Source: Mycolicibacterium baixiangningiae (GTDB lineage: Bacteria; Actinomycetota; Actinomycetes; Mycobacteriales; Mycobacteriaceae). Taken from it: a stretch of DNA of 64,000 nucleotides. The notes beneath the pieces were generated by a model. The model saw only the letters and a list, made by a program, of their open reading frames with translations, made no database searches and was not told where the DNA came from. The translations under genes were made by a program, and so were the position numbers. The stretch covers positions 3,348,001 through 3,412,000 of the forward strand of contig NZ_CP066218.1 in the NCBI RefSeq assembly GCF_016313185.1, written 5' to 3'. Every line of letters starts with the position of its first letter. The first letter of the stretch is position 1. Positions 42,643 through 51,604 of the stretch are shown here, piece after piece.

Positions 42643-43391
42643 AGACGACAGGACGCACGGTACTGATCACAGGTGCGGGCACCGGCATGGGCCTGGAAGC
42701 CGCCAAGCGATTCAGCGCCTTGGGCAGCCACGTCATCATGGTCGCCCGCAACGCGGAGCGCCTGCGCACCGAAGCGGCGCGCCTCCCGGGCGCCGTCACC
42801 CTCCCCTGCGACATCTCCGACGCGGGGCAGATCGCGCGCCTGGTGAAGACCGTCGCCGCGGAACACCCGGACCTCGACACGGTGCTGCTGAACGCCGGGG
42901 TGACCCACACCTACAAGCTGTTCGGCACCGAGGACGCGGCTGCCCATGCAGAAGTCGAGATGCGGACGAACTACCTTTCGGCCGTCCGTCTGATCGACGG
43001 CTTGGTTCCGCTGCTGCGGCAGCAGGCCGCCCCTGCGCTGATCATCACCACCTCCGGAGTCGCCTTCGCCCCGGACATCACCAACCCGACCTATAGCGCA
43101 ACCAAGGCCGCGCTGCACTCTCTGACCCAGTCGGTCCGTCTACAGCTCGAACGCGACGGTTCGCCGGTCAGCGTTTTCGAGTTCATGGCCCCGCTTGTCG
43201 ACTCGCCCTTCTCGGCCGGTGTCATCTCGGACCAGAAGGTGTCCGCCTCCGACGCGGTCGCCGAGCTGTTCGACGCATTGGAGCGCGACGAGTTCGAAGT
43301 CCACGCCGGTCTGACGAAGGACATCTACGAGGCGCTGCGCACCTCCCCCGACGCAGCAGTGCGCGCCGTGAACGCCGCGACCGGCGGCTGA
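42639..43391 (+). CDS. Short-chain dehydrogenase/reductase
   Basis: A 250-residue classical SDR: TVLITGAGTGMGLEAAKRFS (TGxxxGxG), VLLNAGVTH (NAG), and the active site YSATKAALHS (YxxxK). A Ser is present in TTSGVAFAP just before it. The sequence resembles DltE-like oxidoreductases. It overlaps the ABM gene by 4 bp, so they are translationally coupled. Substrate unknown. Confidence 0.9.
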   Translation: MKTTGRTVLITGAGTGMGLEAAKRFSALGSHVIMVARNAERLRTEAARLPGAVTLPCDISDAGQIARLVKTVAAEHPDLDTVLLNAGVTHTYKLFGTEDAAAHAEVEMRTNYLSAVRLIDGLVPLLRQQAAPALIITTSGVAFAPDITNPTYSATKAALHSLTQSVRLQLERDGSPVSVFEFMAPLVDSPFSAGVISDQKVSASDAVAELFDALERDEFEVHAGLTKDIYEALRTSPDAAVRAVNAATGG

Positions 43392-43457
43392 CACCAGCCA
43401 CTCACTGACACCGGCAATCCTTGCCGACACCCACCACAACCCATCCGGGAGAAGAAC

Positions 43458-44291
43458 ATGACCACCTGGCTCATCACTGGAGCATCCCGCGGCATCGGCC
43501 GTGAAATAGCCGAGCAGGCCCTGACACGCGGTGACCATGTCGCCGCCACACTGCGCCGCCCCGAGCAGCTCGACGACCTCGCCGACAAGTTCGGCAACCG
43601 GCTGTGGCGCGCGCGCCTGGACGTGACGGACAACGCCCAGATCGAGGACGTGATGGCGCAGGCGTTCGCCGAGCACGAGCGCATAGACGTAGTCGTCTCG
43701 AACGCCGGTCTCGGTGTCTTCGGCGCCGCAGAGGACCTCACTGACGCGCAGGTCGAGGGCGCGATCGCCACGAACCTGACCGGATCCATCCAGCTCGCCC
43801 GCCGTGCGGTTCCGCACCTCCGTGAACAGGGCGGGGGCGTTTTCGTCCAGATGTCGAGCATGGGCGGCCACATCACATTCCCCGGCTTCGCGATCTACCA
43901 CGCCACCAAGTGGGGAGTGGAGGGGTACTTCGAGGCGCTGGCGGCCGAGATCGAGCCGTTCGGGATCAAGACGGTGCTCGTGGAACCCGGGATGGTGCGG
44001 ACGGGCTTCTACGACGAGGCCGCGCGGGTCCCGCTCAGCGAGCCCTACCGTGGCGGTCCGGCCGACACTCCCCCGGCCCCGATCGAGGACATGGTCGCCA
44101 GCCAGTCCGGTGTCGCCCACGCCGTGATCGAGGCAGCTCTCTCCGGCAACCCACCGTTGCGCCTGCTGCTGAACTCCGACGCCTACGAAACCGTCACCGC
44201 CACGGTCCGTGACCGACTCGCGTCCCTGGAGGGTCGGCGGGAGGCCGCCTACGCGGCGGACGCCGAGTACACAGCGCAGCTCAACGTCTGA
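43458..44291 (+). CDS. Short-chain dehydrogenase/reductase
   Basis: A 277-residue classical SDR: TTWLITGASRGIGREIAEQA, VVSNAGLGVFG, the active-site Ser in VQMSSMGGH and YHATKWGVEGY, then VEPGMVRTGFYDEA. This sequence type is usually annotated as SDR of the YusZ/oxidoreductase-3-like group. GAGAAG purines lie upstream of ATG 43458. It is 66 bp after the previous SDR in the same direction, so the three genes form one likely operon. Confidence 0.9.
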   Translation: MTTWLITGASRGIGREIAEQALTRGDHVAATLRRPEQLDDLADKFGNRLWRARLDVTDNAQIEDVMAQAFAEHERIDVVVSNAGLGVFGAAEDLTDAQVEGAIATNLTGSIQLARRAVPHLREQGGGVFVQMSSMGGHITFPGFAIYHATKWGVEGYFEALAAEIEPFGIKTVLVEPGMVRTGFYDEAARVPLSEPYRGGPADTPPAPIEDMVASQSGVAHAVIEAALSGNPPLRLLLNSDAYETVTATVRDRLASLEGRREAAYAADAEYTAQLNV

Positions 44292-44371
44292 AACGCCGCC
44301 CGCCGGCAGGCCCACGACTGCGTCGGGTTCACCGGTGGCCGTGGCGAACCGGCGGTCGGCGCCGGTGGGCC

Positions 44372-46369
44372 TCACCCTATGTGCAACGGGTCGATCTGGA
44401 CACGGGCCGGCTCGGAGTCGTGGCGGGCGCTCAGCACACCGGTCCCCCGCCGCAGGGCCGCCGCCAACGCCAGGCCGCGATCCCGCGGCACCCGCACCAG
44501 CATTCGGCTCACCGGGGTGTCGGCCGGAGTGCCGGGCGGTCGCCGGGCACCGACGGGCAGATCGACCGGCCCCAGCGACTCCGCGTCGTCCGGCAGGTCC
44601 GCGGTCTCGAGCAGCGCAGTCACCGCGGCGAAGGCGCCGTCCACGGCGGCGATGTGCACGGCCGGCGGCAGTCCCACTTCGGATCTCGAGTCGAGTTCGG
44701 ATTCGGCGTGCCCGACCGGATCCCACCGGATCAGCGCCTGCACGGTCGGGATCGCCGATTCGGCGACCACGGTGACCACGCCGCCGTCCGCGCGGGAGCG
44801 CACCAGCGCGGTGGCCGCCATCCACCGGCGCAGGGTGTCCTCGGCCGCCCGCAGATCCTCACGGCCGAGCAGGGCCCAGCCGTCGAGCAGCAGCGCGGCG
44901 CCGTACCCGGCGGCGGGCTCGGGTTCGGCGCCAGGGGTGGCGACCACCAGTGCGGGCTCATCGGCGACGGCTCCCACCATCGCTTCACCACTGGAGGTGA
45001 TGACTGGTGTCCCCGCGAAGGCACGCCCCAGCTCTTCGGCGGTCCGGCGCGCGCCCACCACCACCGCCCGAACCGACTCCGATCCACAACGGCTGCAACG
45101 TAATCCGAGCTCCTCGCGGCCACACCACCGGCACATCGCCGCGCCGTCGCGCTCGAGCAGCGACAAAGGTCCGGTGCAGTGTCTGCAGCGGGCGATGGCC
45201 CGGCACCGGGCACACGACAGCGCGGGCAGGTACCCCCGCCGGGGCACCTGCACCAGCACCGGCCGGCCCGCCTGCAGGGCGGTGCGGGCAGCACGCAGCG
45301 CCACCGAGGGCAGCCGCGCGGTGCGTGCGGCCGGATCGCGCTCCTGCTCGAAACCGCTGTCCTCCAGGGCGATCACGCGCGGTGCCGCCGCCCGCACCGC
45401 CGCGCGAGGGGCGACGAGGTCGTGTGCCCACCGGCTGCGGACCAGCGCCTGGGCTTCCGCGGTGCGCGAGTAGCCCCCGATCAGCGCCGCGCAGCGCAAC
45501 TGGTGCGCCCGCAGCATGGCCACCTCGCGCGCGTGCGGATACGGGGCGCGCGGTTCGGCGAGGCTGTCGTCACCGTCGTCCCACACGATCACCAGCCCGA
45601 GGTCGCACACCGGGGCGAACACCGCACTGCGGGTGCCGATCACGAAGCGCGCGCCGCCGCGCAGCACCGAAAGCCAGCGCCGGTATCGCTGCGACGGGCC
45701 GAGCCCGGCGGACAGGGCCACCACCCGCTCGTCGCCGAGGAGTGCGACGGCGGCGGCGTGCAGCACGTCGACGTCACGCTGGTCCGGGACGATCGCCAGC
45801 ACGCCACGCCCGCTGCCCACCGTGAGCGCCGCGGCCTCTGCGAGCCGATCCGCCCACCGTTCGCCGGGCCGCGCCTGCCACACCGCGCGGGCGGCGCGCC
45901 CCTCACCCACCGCGCCGAGGAACTGTTCGGCGCGCGGGTAGGCACGCCAGGCGGTGAGGTCGATCGGCGGCACGCCGACCAGGGGCAGGTCATCGGCAGG
46001 TTTCTTCTCCACGCTCGCATGCCGCGGCGGTACCGCCAGACGCAGCACGTCGGGCCGGGTGCCGGCGTAGCGGGCGGCCACTGCGTCGACGAGGCGGCGC
46101 ACGTCAGGGGTCAGCACCTGCTGTGGCGAGACCACGCGGTCCAGCCAGCCCAGCTTTCCCGGATGGTCGGTCTCGGAGCGCCGCTCGAGCACGAAGGCGT
46201 CGACCAACCGGCCGTGGAAGCGCACGCGCACGCGCACGCCGGGCTGCGCGTCATCAGAGCATTCGGCGGGCACCAGGTAGTCGAATTCGCGGTCGAGATG
46301 GGGCACCGACAGCATCGGCAGCACGCGCGCGATCGGCTCGTGTTCGGCCGGCTGCCGGGTTTTCGTCAC
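44372..46369 (-). CDS. priA: PriA-like primosomal protein N', probably helicase-inactive
   Basis: A 665-residue PriA homologue (Rv1402 type). The N-terminal DNA-binding domain is clear (EFDYLVPAECSDDAQPGVRV) and the zinc cysteines are all present near 400-445 (LSCARCRAIARCRHC, CRWCGREELGLRCSRC). Walker A is missing: the place reads GSGRGVLAIVPDQ with no GKT/S. The DEAH box is replaced by VIVWDDGDD. Loss of the ATPase motifs is a known feature of actinobacterial PriA, which is thought to load the replisome without unwinding. Confidence 0.92.
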   Translation of the reverse strand: MTKTRQPAEHEPIARVLPMLSVPHLDREFDYLVPAECSDDAQPGVRVRVRFHGRLVDAFVLERRSETDHPGKLGWLDRVVSPQQVLTPDVRRLVDAVAARYAGTRPDVLRLAVPPRHASVEKKPADDLPLVGVPPIDLTAWRAYPRAEQFLGAVGEGRAARAVWQARPGERWADRLAEAAALTVGSGRGVLAIVPDQRDVDVLHAAAVALLGDERVVALSAGLGPSQRYRRWLSVLRGGARFVIGTRSAVFAPVCDLGLVIVWDDGDDSLAEPRAPYPHAREVAMLRAHQLRCAALIGGYSRTAEAQALVRSRWAHDLVAPRAAVRAAAPRVIALEDSGFEQERDPAARTARLPSVALRAARTALQAGRPVLVQVPRRGYLPALSCARCRAIARCRHCTGPLSLLERDGAAMCRWCGREELGLRCSRCGSESVRAVVVGARRTAEELGRAFAGTPVITSSGEAMVGAVADEPALVVATPGAEPEPAAGYGAALLLDGWALLGREDLRAAEDTLRRWMAATALVRSRADGGVVTVVAESAIPTVQALIRWDPVGHAESELDSRSEVGLPPAVHIAAVDGAFAAVTALLETADLPDDAESLGPVDLPVGARRPPGTPADTPVSRMLVRVPRDRGLALAAALRRGTGVLSARHDSEPARVQIDPLHIG

Positions 46370-46420
46370 CCGACACCTCTAGCAGACGGCCCGGACACCC
46401 GAGCGAAGGGCCGCCAGCGA

Positions 46421-47743
46421 TCAGGACGCGAAGTGCTCCTTGTAGATCTGTCCGTGCACGCCGACGGTGCGGTCGACCACCTGGGAGATGGTGAAGTCGC
46501 CCGCGGCGGACAGATAGGCGTAGGCGGTGGCGCGGTCCATCCCGCGGTCGTGCTGCAGATAGTCCAGGGCGTTGACGACCGCGCGGCGCATCGCGACGTC
46601 GAGATCGCTGCCCTGCCCGCCGACACCACCGTCCGGATCGGACAGCCCGATCGGTATCCAGGCCTGTTCGGTCTCGGCGAAGGGGTACGTGTAGGCCACG
46701 CTCGGCGCGTCGCCGGATCCGGGTTTGCACACGGTGAGCCGGAAGGTGCCGCGAAGCGAGCCCTCCATCGCCGTCAGCGCCACCTCCCCGTCACCCATCG
46801 CCATGTGGGGGTCGCCGACGTAGAACAGCGCACCCGGCGCGAACACGGGCAGGTAGAACGTCGACCCGACGCCGAGCAGTTTGATGTCGATGTTGCCGCC
46901 GCCGATCGTCGGCGGGATCGAGTTGGCGTTGGGCGCATCGAGGCCGTGGTCCTGCGCGAACGCGACGCCCATCATCCCCATGAACGGGTTGAGCGGGAAG
47001 CGCACCGAACCGCCGGTGCCGACGGGCATCACCCCGCGGCCCTGCTCCACCGGGGTGAACACCGAGACGTCACCCCACGTGGTGGGGTCGGGGCGGGACC
47101 GCCCGTCGGTGTCCGGCGGGGGCATCACCTCGGCGAGCGATATCCCCGCGGGCGCCGCCTTGTCGGCCGTCATGCCCAGTGCCCCCTTGCCATGGCGGCT
47201 CGACACCACGCCGTAGGGCACCCGCGGCGTCGTCTCGAGTGTCTCGATCTTCAGCACGTCACCCGGTTCGGCACCCTCCACGAAGACCGGGCCCGTCACG
47301 ACGTGCGGGCCGTCCTTGGCGAAGTTGCGGGGAGTTCGGTTGTATTCGGCGGCAATGGCTTTCGCGTCCTCCAGAACATCGGGCTCGCGTACGCCCAGGC
47401 CGCCGAAGTACTCGACGGGGTTGCGGCCCTGGTCTTCGAGGATGCCCTCGTGCGACAGCGCGTCGATCGTGATGGTCTGCCCGGACCGCATCCGCAGCAC
47501 CGGCGTGGCGTGCACGGTCGGCACGAAACCCCACAGCACCTGATCGGGCAACGACGACAGGTAGTGGTCACCGCTGCGGTCACCTTGGCCCGGCTGCAGC
47601 ACCGGGATCGACGAGTACGGCAGCTCGGCGGTCTCGGCCGACGACGTGTTCCTGGTGCAGGCCGCGACGGCTGCGGCCGCCCCCACACCGACCACTGCCG
47701 TCTGGAGAAATCCCCTGCGCCCGAATCCGGATGTTCCGCTCAT
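46421..47743 (-). CDS. Exported acetamidase/formamidase-family protein (Tat substrate)
   Basis: A 440-residue protein with a twin-arginine signal, GRRGFLQTAVVGVGAAAA, ending in AVAAC, so it may be lipidated at about Cys29. The mature part matches acetamidase/formamidase: PEYxxG-like VTGPVFVEGAEPGDVLKIE, GDVSVFTPVEQGRGVMPVGT and IPPTIGGGNIDIKLLGVGST, then ALFYVGDPHMAMGDGEVALT. These enzymes hydrolyse small amides and are normally cytoplasmic, so Tat export is unusual. It lies between priA and the island, 43 bp from the left direct repeat. Confidence 0.85.
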   Translation of the reverse strand: MSGTSGFGRRGFLQTAVVGVGAAAAVAACTRNTSSAETAELPYSSIPVLQPGQGDRSGDHYLSSLPDQVLWGFVPTVHATPVLRMRSGQTITIDALSHEGILEDQGRNPVEYFGGLGVREPDVLEDAKAIAAEYNRTPRNFAKDGPHVVTGPVFVEGAEPGDVLKIETLETTPRVPYGVVSSRHGKGALGMTADKAAPAGISLAEVMPPPDTDGRSRPDPTTWGDVSVFTPVEQGRGVMPVGTGGSVRFPLNPFMGMMGVAFAQDHGLDAPNANSIPPTIGGGNIDIKLLGVGSTFYLPVFAPGALFYVGDPHMAMGDGEVALTAMEGSLRGTFRLTVCKPGSGDAPSVAYTYPFAETEQAWIPIGLSDPDGGVGGQGSDLDVAMRRAVVNALDYLQHDRGMDRATAYAYLSAAGDFTISQVVDRTVGVHGQIYKEHFAS

Positions 47744-47785
47744 AGCGCGACGCTAGTGACGCCACGTTTCGGGGTTGTTAGCTCA

Positions 47786-47813
47786 GGTTTCCCGGCGGTT
47801 TACTGCGCGGCCG
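47786..47813. repeat. Left 28-bp direct repeat of the island (attL-like)
   Basis: Begins GGTTTCCCGGCGG and ends GCGCGGCCG; 27 of 28 bases match 57206-57233. Read on the minus strand it encodes GRAVNRRET followed by a stop, the same residues as the YhhN C-terminus at the other copy, so this copy appears to be the original end of that gene. Confidence 0.85.
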
Positions 47814-47892
47814 TTCCGCGCCCGGCAATGCCGTCGCGAGTCGGGCTGGCGGGCCCGGCAAATATCTGTCCACGCGGTCGCGCGGGTGCGGT

Positions 47893-47898
47893 TACGAT
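47893..47898 (+). promoter_or_regulatory. Possible -10 hexamer of the island operon
   Basis: TACGAT at 47893-47898 is the best -10-like hexamer in the 133 bp between the left repeat and the first island gene. No convincing -35 is seen at the right spacing, so this is weak. Confidence 0.25.
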
Positions 47899-47946
47899 CT
47901 CTGCAGCCGATCAATGGGCCTTGCCGCCGGAAGGAAGTGGGTTGCT

Positions 47947-49191
47947 GTGACCGGGAACGATGATTCGATCCGGTTCGGCGGCGCGAACCCACTCGGCCCG
48001 GGCGGCCCCGGCCGTCGACAAGAGTCGGAATCCGAGCGGGAGAAGCCGGCGCCACCGCGGCCGACTTTGCCGCAGGAGCAGGCGTGGCCGCCGCCGCACG
48101 CGTCCCCTCCTGGAGGCCCGCAACCGTCCTTCAGCGCCAATCAGGCTTCCGCCCCCTCTCTGCTCCACGGCCATTTCCCCGGCCATCCGCCGCCTGTCAT
48201 CGCTCCGAGGTCGACATCGCCGCGACGCAGTCGCAAACGGATGATCTTGGTCCTCGGAGCGGCGGCCGCTGTGGTGCTGTTGGTGATAGCAGGAATCGTG
48301 GTCTTCGCCGCAGGGGAGGACTCCGCTGGCGGTTCCCCCACGGCTGGCGCTGCCGTGCGCGGCTACCTCGAGGCACTGGCGCGAGGCGACGCCGCAGCAG
48401 CACTGTCGTTCTCCGACGCCACCGTTCCGGACAGGGCGTTGCTGACAGACGACATCCTCAAGAAACAAATCGAGAAGTATCCGATCACAGACATCAGAAT
48501 CCTGAGCGACATCGGCAACACTGTTCACGTGGTGGCAGAGTTCGGCGGCAAAAAATCCGATCAGAAGATGACGCTTCCCCAACCGGCGGAAGGCGACGGC
48601 TGGAAGCTGGAGTCGGCCGCAATGACGGTCGACTTCGGCAAGAACGAGCTCACCAGCGACACGATGTTGCCGTTCGTGACGGTGTTCGGACACCCCGTCC
48701 CGAAAACCGGCAAGGCGTACGCCTTTCCCGGTTGGCTCGACCTCGGTTCCTCCAATCCGAATTTTGACGTCAAGCCGGTCAATGAAGAGCCGCCGTCGCT
48801 CGAGCAGATCTGGAGGATGAGTGACGTCGCGGGAGTGCACTTCGACGTCAGCACCGCCGGCGTGGAAGCGGTTCGCAACGCGCTGAAGGTCATGTTCGAC
48901 AAGTGCGCAGAGTCAAAGCAGCTGGCGCCACCGGATTGCCCGCAGGACACGGGGTCGCGCGCGGACCTCGTCGACGGGACGGCGCAGTGGACCGCACCCA
49001 CCGACTACGCCGACATCAGCACCGGCTTCCTCGATTCCGCCACCGGCATCGCCTCATTCGACGGCGAGGTGGAGTTCACCGTATCCGTGCAGACCACCTC
49101 CGGCCAGCCAGACCACGGACAGATCGGCGAATACGTGTACGGAGATGTCGACCTCACGCAGGCCCCGCCCACGATCAAGCTCGAAAACTAG
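47947..49191 (+). CDS. Single-pass membrane protein, island paralogue 1
   Basis: The 414-residue protein has a Pro-rich cytoplasmic head (1-95) opening with the motif RFGGANPLG, a basic stop RRSRKR, one membrane helix at about 99-121, and an extracytoplasmic part. The latter starts AVRGYLEALARGDAAAALSF, which looks like an NTF2/DUF4878-type helix. Later LLTDDILKKQIEKYPITDIR, KAYAFPGWLDLGSSNPNFDV and the paired cysteines of MFDKCAESKQLAPPDCPQ are shared with the two following genes. AAGGAAG at 47931-47937 fits GTG 47947. Function unknown; probably a client or partner of the MoxR system. Confidence 0.85.
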   Translation: MTGNDDSIRFGGANPLGPGGPGRRQESESEREKPAPPRPTLPQEQAWPPPHASPPGGPQPSFSANQASAPSLLHGHFPGHPPPVIAPRSTSPRRSRKRMILVLGAAAAVVLLVIAGIVVFAAGEDSAGGSPTAGAAVRGYLEALARGDAAAALSFSDATVPDRALLTDDILKKQIEKYPITDIRILSDIGNTVHVVAEFGGKKSDQKMTLPQPAEGDGWKLESAAMTVDFGKNELTSDTMLPFVTVFGHPVPKTGKAYAFPGWLDLGSSNPNFDVKPVNEEPPSLEQIWRMSDVAGVHFDVSTAGVEAVRNALKVMFDKCAESKQLAPPDCPQDTGSRADLVDGTAQWTAPTDYADISTGFLDSATGIASFDGEVEFTVSVQTTSGQPDHGQIGEYVYGDVDLTQAPPTIKLEN

Positions 49192-49221
49192 CGCCGGCCG
49201 CCGCACCGAGATGGACGTCGA

Positions 49222-50391
49222 ATGACTCACCCGCCGTACTGGTCCGGGCCCGACCCCGACCGCACTCCTTCGCCGTTCAGGAACCCGGGCTCCGGGGCGC
49301 CGTACCCACCACACCATCCCGGGCCTCGATACGGTCCGGCACCGGGCTACCCGGCGGGCGACGGGTTCGGCGGCCCGTATTCGCCGGGTCCGCAACCGCC
49401 GCCTCCGACGAAGAGCCGCAGGCCGTTGATCATCACCGCATCCGCAGCCACCGCGGTGGTGCTGGTCATCGTGGTCGTCGCAGCGGTGCTGCTCAACGCC
49501 GGCGACGACGAGGGAGGCGCCCCCACGGGCACCCCCGGCGAGGTTGCACGGGCGTATCTGGAGGCGCTCTCACGCGGCGATGCGGAGGCCGCCCTCGCCA
49601 TGGGCGCCTCCGAGCCCGCGACCTCAGATCTGCTGACCGACGAGATCCTCGAGAGACAACTCGAAATGGCCGCGCTGCGAGATATCGAGATCCTGAGCGA
49701 GACGCCCCACAAACAGGGCGACGGAGTCGGGGTGAGGGTCAGCGCGAAGATCGGCGATCAGCGAACCGAGGGACAGATCAATGTGACCCCCGTGAACGGC
49801 GAGTGGAAGCTGGAGAGCTCTTTCGTCAACGCACAACCGATGGGTGTCATCGACGACGAGTGGTCGGTCGGTCACGTTATGCGGATATTCGACAAGCCGC
49901 TCGACGAGTCCGGCCACTTCTACGCCTTTCCCGGCGCGCTCAGCGTCAGCACCACCAGCCCGTACATCGACGTGAACAAGCCCGCGCCACTCGGATTGGA
50001 TCTCGGCGGAGTCTTCGGACAGCATCCGGAGTTCAAGTTCTCCTTGAACGAGAAGGGTCGCCCTGCCGCAGAGGAAGCGATGCGCGCGTGGATCAGCAAG
50101 TGCTACAGCCCGGTCCCGAAGACACCGGGATGCGCCAAGCTGACGAACTTCGAACCTGAATTTGACTCGGCCACGACCCAATTGACTGGTCCACTGGATC
50201 TCCGCGGACTGAAGTACGACTACAACGGCGCCTTCACCTACGTGATGGTCACCGGTACGGTCCCGGACGTACCGTTCTCCATCCGCCAGAACAGTGACGG
50301 TCAGACGGTGCCGCTCATCGTGGATCTGTCGGTGGTGAACCGAATCGACATCTCCAAAGAGCCGGCCGTCGTCAACGAGCCACCTCAATGA
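49222..50391 (+). CDS. Single-pass membrane protein, island paralogue 2
   Basis: A 389-residue paralogue of its neighbours. The head (1-66) is rich in Pro, Gly and Tyr and lacks the RFGGxNP motif of the other two. The membrane helix is at about 68-91. The outside part repeats the family pattern: VARAYLEALSRGDAEAALAM, LLTDEILERQLEMAALRDIE, and FYAFPGALSVSTTSPYIDV. The two cysteines are also kept (WISKCYSPVPKTPGCAK). It is the most diverged of the three. It follows paralogue 1 by 30 bp. Confidence 0.85.
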   Translation: MTHPPYWSGPDPDRTPSPFRNPGSGAPYPPHHPGPRYGPAPGYPAGDGFGGPYSPGPQPPPPTKSRRPLIITASAATAVVLVIVVVAAVLLNAGDDEGGAPTGTPGEVARAYLEALSRGDAEAALAMGASEPATSDLLTDEILERQLEMAALRDIEILSETPHKQGDGVGVRVSAKIGDQRTEGQINVTPVNGEWKLESSFVNAQPMGVIDDEWSVGHVMRIFDKPLDESGHFYAFPGALSVSTTSPYIDVNKPAPLGLDLGGVFGQHPEFKFSLNEKGRPAAEEAMRAWISKCYSPVPKTPGCAKLTNFEPEFDSATTQLTGPLDLRGLKYDYNGAFTYVMVTGTVPDVPFSIRQNSDGQTVPLIVDLSVVNRIDISKEPAVVNEPPQ

Positions 50392-50416
50392 ACGCTCCCG
50401 AGAAGAGGAGAACGCC

Positions 50417-51601
50417 GTGACGAGCACCGGCGGAGACAGCAGGTTCGGCGGGTCCAACCCGATCGGCGGCGGACCCCCGCCGGCTCACCCGGCACCCCAT
50501 GGCGGAGTTCCGCGGCCGTCGGCACATCCTTCCGGGTTCGAGGCGCCCACCCCCGGCCAGCCCAACTTTGGGTGGTCCCACAGCAGCTACCCTCCTGCCG
50601 GTCCTCCGCCGCCACCGCCCTATCCGGCAGTGTCTCCCAAACGGAGGAGAGTATGGCTGACAGTCGGTTTGGTGACCGCGGGCATCGTCGCGCTCGTGGC
50701 GACACTGGTCGTCGTATTCTCTCGCGAATCGAGCTCGACCACGGCCGGCGACGCGGTCCGGGGCTACCTCGAGGCGTTGAGCCGGGGCGACGCCGAAGGA
50801 GCGTTGTCCTACGCCATCAACCAACCGGCCGACAGAACCTTCCTGACCGACGAGGTGCTGAAGAAGCAGATCGAAGCCAACCCGATCAGCGATGTGCAGA
50901 TCATCGACTCCACGCCCGAAGGCGATGTCCACGTGCTGGCGACCTTCGGCGACGAGGCGATCGACGAGCAATTGCGTCTCAAGCAGTCCGCGGACGGCAC
51001 CTGGAAGCTCGAATACGCCACGTATGCCATCGATTTCGAACGGGACAAGGTGAGCTCGGGTACATCGTTGATCGACACCACGACCTTGTTCGGCAAGCCG
51101 CTTCCCGAGTCGGGGCGTGCGAACCTGTTCCCCGGGATCGTCGACATCGGCAACTCCAATCCCAACGTCGATACGGAGTTGATCGGAGCAGTGCCCCTTC
51201 TCGGCAGCACCATGCAGAACGGTTCCGCCGTAGTCGACTACGGCTTCGAATTCACTGACGCCGGACTCAAAGAGGCGGAGAAGCCGATCCTGGCGTTGAT
51301 GGCCGAGTGCTCGAAATCCCGACAGCTCGCACCCCCTGACTGTCCCCAGAGCTACATGCACAACCCGTTCCTCATCGACGGGACGGCGACGTGGACACCA
51401 CCCACGAACACCGACGAGGTGATCGCCAGCGACCTCGGGCCCGACGGCACCTTCACCGTCAGCGGCAGTGTGGACTTCCGCCTGTCAGCGCAGGCGACGA
51501 ACCCGAGGCTGAGCGTCCAGGATCAGACCGTCACCGTACCGATCCAGGGTGTGGGCAACCTCGCTGTGACACCGGCGACATTCGAACTCAAGAAGGGCTG
51601 A
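50417..51601 (+). CDS. Single-pass membrane protein, island paralogue 3
   Basis: A 394-residue protein most similar to paralogue 1. It has the N-terminal RFGGSNPIG motif, a Pro-rich head, KRRR before the membrane helix at about 79-101, then AVRGYLEALSRGDAEGALSY and FLTDEVLKKQIEANPISDVQ. NLFPGIVDIGNSNPNVDT and the cysteine pair in LMAECSKSRQLAPPDCPQ follow. AAGAGGAG precedes GTG 50417. The gene ends 3 bp before the MoxR start, placing all three paralogues upstream of the ATPase in the same transcript. Confidence 0.85.
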   Translation: MTSTGGDSRFGGSNPIGGGPPPAHPAPHGGVPRPSAHPSGFEAPTPGQPNFGWSHSSYPPAGPPPPPPYPAVSPKRRRVWLTVGLVTAGIVALVATLVVVFSRESSSTTAGDAVRGYLEALSRGDAEGALSYAINQPADRTFLTDEVLKKQIEANPISDVQIIDSTPEGDVHVLATFGDEAIDEQLRLKQSADGTWKLEYATYAIDFERDKVSSGTSLIDTTTLFGKPLPESGRANLFPGIVDIGNSNPNVDTELIGAVPLLGSTMQNGSAVVDYGFEFTDAGLKEAEKPILALMAECSKSRQLAPPDCPQSYMHNPFLIDGTATWTPPTNTDEVIASDLGPDGTFTVSGSVDFRLSAQATNPRLSVQDQTVTVPIQGVGNLAVTPATFELKKG

Positions 51602-51604
51602 CCA

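Noticed and set aside
44292..44371. GC-rich near-palindromes between the second SDR and priA as a bidirectional terminator.
   Set aside because: Stems are imperfect and overlapping, without a T-tract; too weak to annotate.
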